Shown: positions 47,029 to 57,674, counted from the stretch's first letter. The stretch is 64,000 nt of DNA from Chlorops oryzae (GCA_020466095.1 CM035807.1:39210348-39274347), one strand, 5' to 3'. Numbers and translations: made by a program. Notes: generated by a model from the letters alone, not told the origin.

Positions 47029-48606
47029 TTATGCGAGCTTGTGAAGTCCATTGAAAAGCAGGACACGTTTTTTAGACCATCCATAGAGCTTGAAAAATGA
47101 GTAGCGATTTCAATGTACGCACTGGGCTCTTCAGCTGAATATCGCACAGTATCCAATTTATTTGGAGTGGGACTCAGTACAGTCGCCGAAATTTTGCTCG
47201 AATTCTCAGTCGTTATTTGCGATAATTTATCCGAGTACATTTCTCCCTACCCACCCACTGACGAAGATATTGAGAGAGTTGTGAAAGGATTCGAAGATCT
47301 GGGATTCCCGCAATGTTTTGGAGCTATAGGTGGCTTATGAAAGTAATTATAAACAAACAGTATTTGATAAAAATTATTTTTCGAAGATGGATGTCACATA
47401 GAGGTGCAGTCCCCAAAGTCTGATGCCGTTGATTATTTTAATTATAAGGGGTGGTATTCAACTATTTTATTGGCCTCATGTGACCACAGGTAAGTAAATT
47501 ATGAAGTATGGGTTTAAAAATCAATGCAAATGTTTGTTCATAAAGGTGCATGTTTACATAAGTATCTAAACATTGGATCGACAGGACGAAACAACGATTC
47601 ATTCATATTTGAAAACAGTTCGCTTAAACGTTTCCATGAGTCTACAGAAATTTTCGATGCACACAGCAAAATATTGAGCAACAGAAACGTTCCGGTGCTT
47701 TTAATAGGTGACTCGGCTTATAGACTATCGCGATACATGATGAAACCGTTTCCATATAAAGCCAGTCAACCGGAAATTGAAAAACTGTTTAACTATCGCC
47801 TCAGCAGATGTCGCCGTGTCATTGAGAATGCATTTGGGCAACTAAAAGCACGGTTTAGAAAATTAGGAAAAGGGCTAGAATTAGCTCAAAAGAATGTGAA
47901 CGTTGTAATCAAAGCATGTTGCCTTTTACATAATTTTCTAAAATCTGAGTACGACAACGTTACGAAAGCTTGGCAAGATGAGTACGCCGAAAATTCCCAA
48001 CAACCCCAGCCTAATCATTGCACCAGAATCGGCGACAATAATGAGGCAGCAAACAATATTCGCGACGCCATTGCACGCAGTTTTTGTAAGTAATGTTTTA
48101 ACAAAGATGAGATGCATGATTCATGCCTCCTAAAGGGCTTGGCATGCATGCCGATTCTCAATGCCTGCTCATTTCTTTTTATAAAGGCTTCTCTTAGGAA
48201 ATCATGCATATAGAACAAATTTTCAACGATAAATGATGAAAAAATGCTCAAAAATGCTCAAAATGCTCATGGATGCATGAATCATGAATACTTCGGGTAT
48301 GCATGCTCATTTTTTCAACTGGGAACTTAATTTATTTTTCTGCAAATTTTTCAAAGATATCAATTAATTTTTTATCGTTTTCTTCTTGCTTTTGCAAAAA
48401 TTTTTTGAAATCGCTACTTATATTTTGCAACAATTCTAGCTGTTTTTCGCTTTGCGTTTTAAAGAAAGAAAAAATTTTCTTTTCTTGTTTTTCCCCCTCT
48501 TTTTAGCTTCCGACGATCCTGAGGATGTGGACGGGGTTTTGTCCAACATGGACATAGGCAGTAGCGGATCCAGACTTTAGTCTAAGGGGGGGAAATGCAA
48601 AAAATG

Positions 48607-49262
48607 CAGTGTTGCCAGATAGGTTTTGTAAAATTCTGCTAGACAGCGCTTTATTTTCAGCTAGATTCAGCTGAATTCAAATATGCCAGTTTTCGTATAG
48701 AAAAACATTCGCTTGAAAACAAAAAAAAAATCTTACCCCCGGTTTCACCAAGCTATTGAAATAAAACTTGAATGAAACGAACTTTCTAATCGCATATAAA
48801 TAAAAGGTAATTTTAATTTAATTTTATTTAAATAGCTTGGTGAAACAGTGGGTTACTTTTTTATTTTAATATTTATTTTATGATAATATCACAATTTTAT
48901 TATCAGTTTTAGCTCGTTTGCTAAATATTCACAAATCCCCCAACGCTTCAAAACAATCCGTTACTGGCATATATTAGCAAGCAGTTGACCAGTATTTCCA
49001 GATCAAGCATTTTTCTCTGGCTAATCTCAAACGCTTTTTCGTGTCTCGTAGGGGAAAGATCTCAAAATGTGGTTCTTTGATTACCAATGGAACATAAAAT
49101 TTGTTCATCTATTTGCAAAAGCCTAAAAATCAGCTAAAAAGCTGCTGATAAACAGTAAAATTCTGCTAGATTTTCAGCTATCCGCAATAACGAATTTTTC
49201 TCAGCTGCCCAATTTCAAAATCTGCTAGATCTAGCAGAAAATCTGCTGATCTGGCATCACTG
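48607..49262. mobile_element. hAT MITE nested in the hAT
   Basis: Ends CAGTGTTGCCAGAT and ATCTGGCATCACTG. Flanks are CAAAAAATG (48598-48606) and CAAAAATG (49263-49270), an 8-bp duplication with one A-run slip. Subterminal CTGCTAGA/TCTAGCAG motifs repeat. Confidence 0.88.
48736..48852. mobile_element. TTA-flanked MITE nested at the fourth level
   Basis: GTTTCACCAAGCTATT near the left end pairs with AATAGCTTGGTGAAAC near the right; the 117-bp unit is flanked by TTA (48733-48735, 48853-48855). Confidence 0.82.
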
Positions 49263-49763
49263 CAAAAATGAGCTAAAAACAAGATGAGCTAAAAAAGCTC
49301 GATCAAAGTAAATGTCGAACTAAACTTGGATTTCATTTTTAATATTTTTTACTATTTATTTTATTGCATTTAAAACTATCGACACTATCGAAAGGCTATC
49401 GATAGTTCCTTCAGCTCTACCATAAATATGACATATGCTTAAAGGAAGAGAAATAATGTCCCTTCCTCCCGCCGTTCTGGCCAAGTAAGTCAAGAATTGC
49501 CGAGAAAAATTACTGAGTGTAAATCGAATCTATGATAGTTTTCGCAAGTGCGTTGCTTGTTGAAAGCGAATTTCTTAGGTTTGCGTTTATTTTTAGCTTT
49601 GGTCTTTCTCTTGGGGGGGGAAAAGTCCCAATTTCCCCCCCTTTGTATCCGCGCCTGGACATAGGTGATGGTGGTTCTGACATGATCGGCGACTGGGGCG
49701 ATGGTAACGAGTTATCCGAATAATATGTCTGAAATTCAAAAAAAAAAAATATATGATATAAAT

Positions 49764-50275
49764 TTACACAAAAAGTTTTGCCTTGTTTTGTTTTTGTCTT
49801 AGAAAAGTTTCCAAAATTTGGCTGTTGTTGGAGGCGTGACTGCCAATAATTTCGTGTACCTTAGCATACAGAGCCCACTGCGATGGGCTACCTCCCGAGG
49901 GTCCCATAGCTTTCTTTTCCATTCTATAGAAAAATATCAAAAGGAATAATTACACTACTTATTAACGATAAGTCTATTCTCACCTATATTTTTGCCGCAA
50001 ATTTCAAATTTTCGTAAAAATTTCATGTGCAGTAAATGCATTATCCATTTAAGAAGCCATTTCGGAATAAACGTGAGAGTTTCGCTTATTTTTTCTAAAC
50101 TCGGCCTCATGATCTCTCCAAATTTTTACGAGGGCTTCGCCGTCGGCCATAGTCCACCTTTTGCGTTTTAACGCCCTCTGCTTTTGGGTTTGGTGCTACC
50201 AAATTGAGAAAGTTTGAAAAAATTAAAATTACTCAAAAATCTCAAATAAATTTATCTACTTACATTTTCTTCCAT
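49764..50275 (-). pseudogene. Myb/SANT-like (trihelix) partner gene of the outer Harbinger
   Basis: Start ATG at 50275-50273 (MEEN) with donor GTAAGT; exon 2 is 50195-49984 after a GGTAG acceptor in phase; exon 3 is 49923-49764. The spliced frame reads KRWTMADGEALVKIWRDHEA, KRNSHVYSEMA, LRQKYRMEKKAMGPSGGSPS and QWALYAKVHEIIG, the Myb_DNA-bind_4 pattern. In PIF/Harbinger this protein binds element ends and helps import the transposase. Two stops sit in exon 2 (after MAS and after FTKI), so it is broken. It converges with the transposase, and its upstream region has been displaced by the inner Harbinger at 50376. Confidence 0.83.
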
Positions 50276-50527
50276 TTCACTTTCGAATATTTTGCAAAAC
50301 AAAAGTACTAAAACGTAAGGGTTGCAAATGACTAAAATCATGAGTTTATTTCTGAGTTTAAAAAGCCTTAAGCTTAGGCTCCAGTTCTGATAGAAATGCC
50401 CAAGGAAATTCCTTGACTATTTCGCCGAGGAAAAAAAGTAGCATAAAAATATTCCACGAAACCCTGACACAACAGCTGTTTTCAAACGTGCACCTTCCCA
50501 GCCGATGAATTTGTAGGTGGAACCAAA

Positions 50528-51013
50528 GTGCCACATTTCTTGGTGGGCGACGATGATTTCCCTTTGACTAAACGCATCATGAAGCCATTTGGTAAAAGGA
50601 ATTTGACGAAAGAAGAGCGCATCTTCAACTACAGGCTGAGCAGGGCGAGGCGCTGCATTGAGAATGCATTTGGAATTTTGAGTGGAAGGTGGCTTTGCCT
50701 GCGCAAAACTTTGTTCTGCTTGCCTGACAACGCTAAACTCATCACCACAGCGTGCTGCCTTCTCCACAATTTTTTTATCAACAAAAACCGGCAAACTTAT
50801 TGCCCAGTTTCATTTTCTGAAAGCGAAGCTGAAGGAGTGTGGATCGATGGTAACTGGACGCAATTCAAAGAGAGTGATCAGCCCGTAAATACCGGAAGAC
50901 CTGGACGCATCGCCGATTATGGGAAGTATATCAGAGATGTACTAATGAATTATGTCAACTCCTCAGAAGGATCAGTTCCATGGCAGAATGAATCTGCTTT
51001 TATTTCAATTTAA
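50528..51013 (+). pseudogene. Harbinger transposase C-terminal half
   Basis: Starts abruptly at FLVGDDDFPLTKRIMKPFG and includes NYRLSRARRCIENAFGIL (catalytic Glu) and ACCLLHNFF, then an acidic tail to a stop at 51011-51013. Both upstream Asp motifs are missing; a deletion joins the TIR-side sequence to the coding region near 50490. It is clearly different in sequence from the outer transposase. Confidence 0.85.
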
Positions 51014-51045
51014 TAAAAAATAAAAAAATATTTAATGAAACGAAG

Positions 51046-52082
51046 TCATTCTCCTCCTTCCAAGTTTTTGGCGCGATTTTCGCTTATTTTCGTAAGTAGA
51101 GTTTGAGTGAAACTTTCACAGAGTTCGTCTGCAGTACCTTTCGGCAGTTTGTTAAGTAGCCAATCAAAAGTAGAAAGCGCCTGCTCAAAAGGTGATTCCC
51201 TTCTGTTGGTTTTCGCACGGATCTCTTGCAAATTTATTTGCGATTCCAACAGTGTACCAACGCGTTCCAAAATTTCGCTCGGAGCGGTACTATGGCTTAC
51301 CTTCCTACGTTTGGCTTGAGGAGTCTGTAATCATTAACATATTGAAGGTTTCATAAATCTCCGTATAACATCAATTATCTTACATAGTCGTAGGATGAAG
51401 TCTCACAGCTATCTGATTGGTCAAAGCCAGGGGACTCCAATTGTTCAAGACTCAGTGACGTATCATACGTTTGAAAGGTGCTGAAATACATTAAAATATA
51501 CTTTAATAAACGCTTTAGAATATGAATAATAAAAACAAAAACAATTTACCTTCTTTTTTGAGAATTGCATGGCAAAAATGCCATATCTTCAGCAAATTTC
51601 CAGTCTAGCGCTTCACTTAGGGATGGCTCATCCAATGTTACCCCGCCTGCGTCACCACTCTTTCCTTTCCGGCTCACTCTGGCGTAGTATCTACAGCTTT
51701 CCCTGAGACTTGCCCATGCATTTTTACAATCAGAGACTATCAAGACATCCTTTGCAATTTTATTACAATTAAAGGTATTTACAAATATCCACTTTTACCT
51801 GGCCGACCTATCACCTGGCTTATTTCCAGCCAGGATTCCTCCAAAGCGTCTTTCCTGTTGTGAAGGCGGTCGGTGATATCCCAAATCCTCGGACGCTTTT
51901 TTACTTCAGCAGTCAAACTCCTTTTCTGCTCGCTTGAAAAATTTTGCAGCCTTTTTTTGTTTTTTTTTTGATGTGGTCGGCTTCTCCGATAGCTCTTCCA
52001 GATCTGAAAAAAATGATAAATGCATTTGGTTAAATTTTTAAATATCTTTATTTTTCGCGCTACAAGCTATCAACTTACCCAT
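51046..52082 (-). pseudogene. MADF-domain partner gene of the inner Harbinger
   Basis: ATG at 52082-52080 is followed one base later by donor GTAAG; the acceptor at 52004 completes a Gly/Asp codon, giving MDLEELSEKPTTS. After an A-run frameshift near 51975 the MADF domain reads KKRPRIWDITDRLHNRKDAL, ESWLEISQVIG, then in the next exon CKNAWASLRESCRYYARVSR. Two more short exons follow (51480-51385 and 51330-51046), the last with a helical Lys/Glu-rich end. MADF proteins bind DNA through a Myb/SANT-like fold and serve as the second protein of insect PIF/Harbinger elements. Only the A-run shift, possibly a sequencing slip, breaks the frame. Confidence 0.8.
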
Positions 52083-52447
52083 ATTTTCCCGCGTTTAAAA
52101 AAACTATTATTGTAGGCCGTGGATGTCAATATATTTGACAGCTGCTATCAAATTTCTGGCAGGAATAATTGAAATTGTATTATTTCTGCGAGAAAAGCCT
52201 GGGTTGCCTATGCACATTTTATGTAAAAAAGGTATTGAAACAATTATACTCTTTTGACTGAACTGAGGCCAACGCACAGAAATGCCTCGTGAAATTTCTG
52301 GCAGGAATTTCCTTGAGCTTTTTTTTATATGGAGTTTTTGATTTCTGACAGAACTGGAGCCTAAGCTTTAACTCAGTTTAAACTCACTGTTAAATGCTAC
52401 TTTAGGTACTAAAATCAGTTAAACTCAATAGTCTGGAAACCATATAA

Positions 52448-53095
52448 CTGATTGACGTAAGTGGTTGAATAGATATGATCGATACAAAAGTGCACTAAAA
52501 AATGAAGTTTTAGCAATTTTCGTTGGAGAAAAAAAAGGTAGCTACGTCTACCTACATCGACTCACTGCAATAAAGTGAAAGGTAAGAATAAAAATGCCTA
52601 AATTTTAGCCAAATTTTGAAAAACTTACAAATAAGCTCACGGAGTCATGCAAATTGCAACACATTTTAACGAAAAAAAATCTATAGTTATGGGTCTATGG
52701 GAGGTAACGCTAGGGTCTAACCGATTTAAATAATTTTTGGCACACATCCATATTTTTGCATAGCCAAAATTCTGACTGAGTTTTGTTAAAATCGGTTGAC
52801 TTTTACAGGTAGCTACCATACAAAGCTATAACTATGGGTCTATGGGAGGTACCTCTGCGGGTTGACAAATTTTGGCAATTTTTTGTTTTTTTCTTAGCTA
52901 AATTCATAAAACCAAGTGTGCCGATTTTTACTTTCATTGGACTACTCCTTCTAATTTTTTGTAAGAAATGTATGAGGCTTCCCCACTGTGCGGTGTGTGG
53001 ATTTTCCTGCACCCAAACTGGTTTTTATTTTTTTGCTTCCTTTTTGTTTTTCTTTTTTACGCACAAGTGACTATCGCATCATCCCCTATTTTTGA
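52448..53095. other. Unassigned stretch with a repeated phrase
   Basis: CTATGGGTCTATGGGAGGTA occurs at about 52688 and 52834 within related text, a noncoding repeat. No gene. Confidence 0.45.
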
Positions 53096-53470
53096 TAGCA
53101 TGTTAACCGCGCGCCGACAACAGAGAAATGATGGTTTACGGATCGGTGTGACGTGTGTGGACAACGTACTTTATACCAATCGTTTCTGACGGAATAACGT
53201 GAGTGGCCAATATTAAGCACGGCGGTGTTTCAGTGATGTTTTGGGGTTGCTTGAATGCAGCTGGGTTCGGAAAACTGAATTTCATCGATGGAAAAATAAA
53301 TTCTAAGAAGTTTGGTAGCATTTTAGAAGAGCATTTGTATGAGAGCACAAAAACAATTGGATTACGGGATAGCTTTATATTTCCACAGGGAAAACGATCC
53401 GAAACGTATTGATTTGGATTCTCGACTGTGGACTGTCTAATACAAAGATCTCAGAACGATTCCCCAAAGC
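53096..53470 (+). pseudogene. Tc1-like transposase fragment
   Basis: IKHGGVSVMFWGCLNAAGFG and KLNFIDGKI are the Tc1 core around the second catalytic region. After FIFPQ the expected DNDPK motif is present only in another frame, followed by a stop. No termini or first Asp segment found. Confidence 0.78.
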
Positions 53471-53966
53471 ACGAATTTAATTCCAACAAAAAATTTGGGG
53501 TCTTTTGTAATAAATAGATATTCTTGATATTCTGAACAACAAAAGGCTTTAAGAGTGCCTCACGCACAGAATGGCACAAAATATCATCAAAACTTACACA
53601 AGAATTAGTTAGCTCAATGCCATGACATGTGGGAGCAGTCCTGAAACAAAAAAAATTGCCAAGAAAATGTTAAAGATAAATTTGGCAACAAAATTGTATA
53701 ATTTTTGTGCTTAATTGTTATTTTTAAGTCAAACTATTTTATGTATTTGTTATTAATGTGTTTATTCCCATTCAGGTTTTTCCAAGCGCTACCTGTTAAA
53801 GCACAAAAAAACGCTTTCCTTTTATACTCGTTAGCAACTTCCTGAAAGCACTTCTGTAAATCTTTTTTTTTTCAGAGACTAATTATAACTGTTTTTTTAT
53901 TTTTCGAGATTGAAAAAGTTGGCCATAGATCAAACAATACTTTTTACGTTTCGTAATCAGACATGC
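53471..53966. other. Unassigned AT-rich stretch
   Basis: No coding or repeat structure recognised. Confidence 0.4.
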
Positions 53967-54042
53967 TTATGGGGCATTTACACATTTGACATAAAAAAAA
54001 ATTTACGTCAAAATTTGAAAAATTATTTTGATTCATCATTTA

Positions 54043-54484
54043 AAGCTAGTACACAAAGGCAGCGGAATTTGACATTCCATATAAAAATGTATGGGACAAT
54101 TCCGTCGCGGAATGCAAAGAAATTGAAACTCCAATTAATTCCTTCGGCTAGTACACAAGAGTGAAAAAAGAGCGGAGGAATTTGACAGCGTTTTTTTGTT
54201 TTAATTGTCGACAGATGGCGCTAAAGCGAATTTCTTCGCCATTTATTGGCCGAGTTGAATTAATTGCGAAGGAATTTTGACATTAGCAGCTGAATCCATC
54301 GGAAAATTATGGTGAACGGTTATACTGAGTTCGAATATTAAAATTATTACGCTTCAAACAGCTCATGTATTTGTATTCAAATTTACCGCCCTATGGTATC
54401 TGTCAATCTGACATTCCTTCGCGGAAATAAAATTTATTCAGCCTCAATTCCTCCAATGAATTCCGCTGCCTTTGTGTACTAGCT
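54043..54484. mobile_element. MITE with 26-bp TIR
   Basis: AGCTAGTACACAAAGGCAGC... is repeated exactly inverted at the two ends for about 26 bases. TTTA flanks both sides (54039-54042, 54485-54488); the inner copy of the host repeat (near 54903) is the empty site. Confidence 0.88.
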
Positions 54485-54840
54485 TTTACACACTACATAA
54501 ATTTGACGTCAAAATACTCTCTCAAAAAAAATAAAGCAATGTCAAAATATCTGAGAGCTGAATAGAGAGTTTTTGATGCCAACCTTCAAAATAGTGTTTA
54601 TACGTTCGGTCAAAATTTTATGAATTATTTTGAAATCAAAAAGTCTTTCAAAGTGGCTTTTGAAGAGTCAACTCCAAATTTGGGGGAAAAAGAAGGGATA
54701 TAATAGCATAATAGACGAAGAATCAAGAAAGATCCAAAAAATTAACAAAGGATTTTTGGATATCTAAGGATCGTGATAGGGCCCTCCGCAGCCTGTGAGG
54801 CCATTTTGATTAATAATATAAGGAAGTTTACATCGACTTA

Positions 54841-55941
54841 TGGGGCATTTACACATTTGACATAAAAAAAAATTGACGTCAAAATTTGAAAAATTATTTT
54901 GATTCATCGTTTACACACTACATAAATTTGACGTCAAAATACTCTCTCAAAAAAAAATAAAGCAATGTCAAAATATCTGAGAGCTGAATAGAGAGTTTTT
55001 GATGCCAACCTTCAAAATAGTGTTTATACGTTCGGTCAAAATTTTATGAATTATTTTGAAATCAAAAAGTCTTTCAAAGTGGCTTTTGAAGAGTCAACTC
55101 CAAATTTGGGGGAAAAAGAAGGGATATAATAGCATAAAAGACGAAGAATCAAGAAAGATCCAAAAAATTAACAAAGGATTTTTGGATATCTAAGGATCGT
55201 GATAGGGCCCTCCGCAGCCTGTGAGGCCATTTTGATTAATAATATAAGGAAGTTTACATCGACTTACCCGATTGCAAACATACCTTTTCCTCAGCTTAAA
55301 ATATATTAAAACATTACCCTAACGAAAATTCCTGCCGTTTTCGTTGCTCTAGCTTTGATATCTATTTATGGGTACCTTATCTGTACTTCGATTTAGCTTC
55401 TCAAACTCGAAATTAATATTAAGCACAAAATTTTCGCGGATGGTGGTCATGGTCAAAGTTTAACCGTTAGAGGACATTATATCTAGCTGCGATATACTCA
55501 ATTCAAAATAGTGAAAATAACATTTTTGCGAATTTCGCGGATGGTGGTCTTGGTCAAATTTCAACCGTTAGAGGACATTTAGCTGCGAAATACTCAATCC
55601 GAAATAGTGAAAATCAAATTTTTGCGAATTTCGACAATGGTGGTCATGGTCAAATTTTAACTAAGTATTTTTATATTTCTGACTGTATTTAATTTTCTTG
55701 AAATTTTGATAATTTATCAAAATAAAATGAGCATGTCGATTCTTTTTTGAAGGACTGTCAATTTCCTCTTTTTGAAAACTTTTTGTGTTTACACTATTGA
55801 CACTATTTCAACAAATTTTTTGAAGATAATTCACTTCAAAATCAAGAAGTGAGTTTGATGTAAAAAATTTTGACGTTTACACTTTTTGACGATTTTTTTG
55901 AGAGAGATTTTGACAAAATTGTCAAATATGTAAATGCGCCT
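54841..55941. mobile_element. Harbinger-like MITE (inner copy)
   Basis: Complete unit of 1101 bp with ends TGGGGCATTTACACATTTGA and AATATGTAAATGCGCCT, flanked by TTA (54838-54840, 55942-55944). Its own sequence across the same position (near 55262, CATCGACTTACCCGATTGC) is the empty site. Confidence 0.93.
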
Positions 55942-56761
55942 TTACCCGATTGCACAAATACCTTTTCCTCAGCTTAAAATATATTAAAACATTACCCTAA
56001 CGAAAATTCCTGCCGTTTTCGTTGCTCTAGCTTGGATATCTATTTATGGGTACCTTATCTGTACTTCGATTTAGCTTCTCAAACTCGAAATTAATATTAA
56101 GCACAAAATTTTCGCGGATGGTGGTCATGGTCAAAGTTTAACCGTTAGAGGACATTATATCTAGCTGCGAAATACGCAATTCAAAATAGTGAAAATCAAA
56201 TTTTTGCAAATTTCGCGAATGATGGTAATGGTCAAAATTTTACCGTAAGAGGGCATTAGGTCTAGCTGCGATATACTCAATTCAAAATAGTGAAAATAAC
56301 ATTTTTGCGAATTTCGCGGATGGTGGTCTTGGTCAAATTTCAACCGTAAGAGGACATTTAGCTGCGAAATACTCAATCCGAAATAGAGAAAATCAAATTT
56401 TTGCGAATTTCGACAATGGTGGTCATGGTCAAATTTTAACTAAGTATTTTTATATTTCTGACTGTATTTAATTTTCTTGAAATTTTGATAATTTATCAAA
56501 ATAAAATGAGCATGTCGATTCTTTTTTGAAGGACTGTCAATTTCCTCTTTTTGAAAACTTTTTGTGTTTACACTATTGACACTATTTCAACAAAAGACAA
56601 TTCACTTCAAAATCAAGAAGTGAGTTTGATGTAAAAAATTTTGACGTTTACACTTTTTGACGATTTTTTTGAGAGAGATTTTGACAAAATTGTCAAATGT
56701 GTAAATGCGCCTTTAATTATCATTATTAATGTGATTGATTAATATTCAGATTATTCCATAC

Positions 56762-57666
56762 TAGGGTTGTAAAAAAAACATTCAAAGTTTCGATTTAATC
56801 GATTTTTTTGGCTTTCGATCGATTTTTTTAGAATCGATTATGCTTTTTTCGATTTTTAATAAAATCGATTTTTTCTTTCGATGTTAAATTTTTTGGAAAC
56901 TCTGGAAAATGTTTAAAATTTGAGCAAAACTATATGTAAAAATGGAAAAAAATACAGAAATCGACGGTCAATTCTTCTGAATGCACCTCCAAAAGTGAAC
57001 AGAACTATAATTCAATATCATTAATTGACTAGCGTTAGGTAAGGTTAGGTTAGGGTGGCTGCCCCCTTTAAGGGGACACACTTAGGCCGCATATGGGCCC
57101 ATTGTGATACCACGAGGGAAGGCATGCCTTCCTAGTTACACCTTTGGTGGAGCCAGTTAGACTCATTTATGAAGCAAGCCATGTCTTTTATTCGAACAGA
57201 TGTTAGCTCGGTGAGGGAGGAGAAGAAGAAGGAGTCGAGCAGCCTGGATTTTCTCCTGGCCAGACTCGGGCAGTGACACATGAGGTGGCTTGCTGGTTCT
57301 TCTTCCTCCTCCGATCTGCAACTTCTACAGTGTAAAAGACCTCAATTATTGATTGACTGCTTAAACATAAGTCAATCTTGCTCTTCGATTCTTTGGCAAT
57401 TCCCCTTTGTAGTTGCGTTGAACGGCAACTGTTATTTTTCGACTTTTACCCCATTCGCGAAGGAATATTTTTAAAAATACTGTTACTCTGTTATTTTATA
57501 AACTTCAGAAAACAAAAAATAGGCATTATAAATTGGTTTGGAAAAAAATGAAAAATAAATCGATTTAATCAATTTATTGCTTCAATTAATCATCCAACAT
57601 CGATTTATAACTATGCCGGTCTTCGATTAATCGAAAATCGATTTTTTATTAAATTTTACAACTCTA
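56762..57666. mobile_element. hAT MITE with ATCGATT subterminal repeats
   Basis: Ends TAGGGTTGTAAAA and TTTTACAACTCTA, flanked by perfect TTCCATAC (56754-56761, 57667-57674). ATCGATTTT-type motifs cluster at both ends. A LINE fragment sits in the middle. Confidence 0.92.
57031..57348 (-). mobile_element. 5'-truncated LINE 3' end
   Basis: Minus strand reads CRSCRSEEEEEPASHLMC and LARRKSRLLDSF, the Cys/His-containing end of a jockey/R1-like RT protein, then a 3' UTR ending CCACCCTAACCTAACCTTAC. Flanks TTAATTGACT (57021-57030) and TTGATTGACT (57349-57358) are a near-perfect target duplication. Confidence 0.82.
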
Positions 57667-57674
57667 TTCCATAC

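Larger units (their letters stand above)
48559..49657. mobile_element. hAT element in the last transposase exon
   Basis: Starts CAGTAGCGGATCCAG, ends GTATCCGCGCCTG, with perfect GACATAGG on both flanks (48551-48558, 49658-49665). Removing it and one duplication restores the open exon. No transposase of its own. Confidence 0.93.
45922..49723 (+). pseudogene. Harbinger transposase (DDE_Tnp_4, HARBI1-like), multi-exon
   Basis: A first exon may start MEQGMINAASM at 45922; the exon at 46157-46255 reads HSTFWELDVPAMDDNKFRYN. Repeat A then interrupts the frame, which resumes at 47029 with LCELVKSIEKQDTFFR. A TGA lies at 47098-47100 before VAISMYALGSSAEYRTV. Intron 47330-47386 splits the first catalytic Asp (GAI-D-GCHIEV). 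Intron 2 starts 47490 (GTAAGT). GSTGRNNDSFIF holds the second Asp, GDSAYRLSRYMMKPF follows, and RRVIENAFGQLK holds the Glu. Donor at 48086 joins phase-perfect to an acceptor near 48509 (TTTTTAG), giving an acidic last exon ending GNELSE at 49723, itself split by a hAT. The premature stop and insertions make it dead; catalytic residues are intact. Confidence 0.87.
50376..52362. mobile_element. Inner PIF/Harbinger element
   Basis: TIRs AGGCTCCAGTTCTGATAGAA and, reversed, AGGCTCCAGTTCTGTCAGAA, with further inner similarity (CAAGGAAATTCC). AAGCTT stands on both sides; because it is palindromic the exact duplication length is unclear. It carries the C-terminal part of a transposase and a convergent MADF gene, and lies just upstream of the outer element's Myb/SANT gene. 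Confidence 0.82.
45749..52444 (+). mobile_element. PIF/Harbinger element (outer), two genes, heavily invaded
   Basis: The left end TATGGTTTCCAGACT and the reversed right end match over about 15 bases and weakly beyond, and TAA flanks both sides (45746-45748, 52445-52447). It carries a DDE_Tnp_4 transposase (plus strand) and a convergent Myb/SANT gene (minus strand), the two-gene plan of PIF/Harbinger. Removing repeat A, the hAT and the inner Harbinger leaves about 2.8 kb, a normal size. Confidence 0.85.
53970..56712. mobile_element. Harbinger-like MITE (outer copy), self-invaded
   Basis: Left end TGGGGCATTTACACATTTGA, reversed right end AGGCGCATTTACACATTTGA, flanked by TTA (53967-53969, 56713-56715). 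It is split at 54838 by a second copy of itself and separately holds another MITE. Net length is about 1193 bp, against 1101 for the inner copy; the difference is one unit of an internal tandem repeat of roughly 90-100 bases (four units here, three in the inner copy). Confidence 0.9.

Noticed and set aside
49764..52082. Myb/SANT and MADF genes as host transcription factors
   Set aside because: Each lies inside the terminal repeats of a Harbinger element, convergent with a transposase, which is the standard accessory-gene arrangement.
55430..56430. CRISPR-like repeat array
   Set aside because: Units are contiguous tandem repeats inside a MITE, with no unique spacers, in a eukaryotic genome.
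54487..56712. Simple tandem duplication of two blocks
   Set aside because: TTA duplications at the exact junctions and an intact empty site show insertion of one copy into another.
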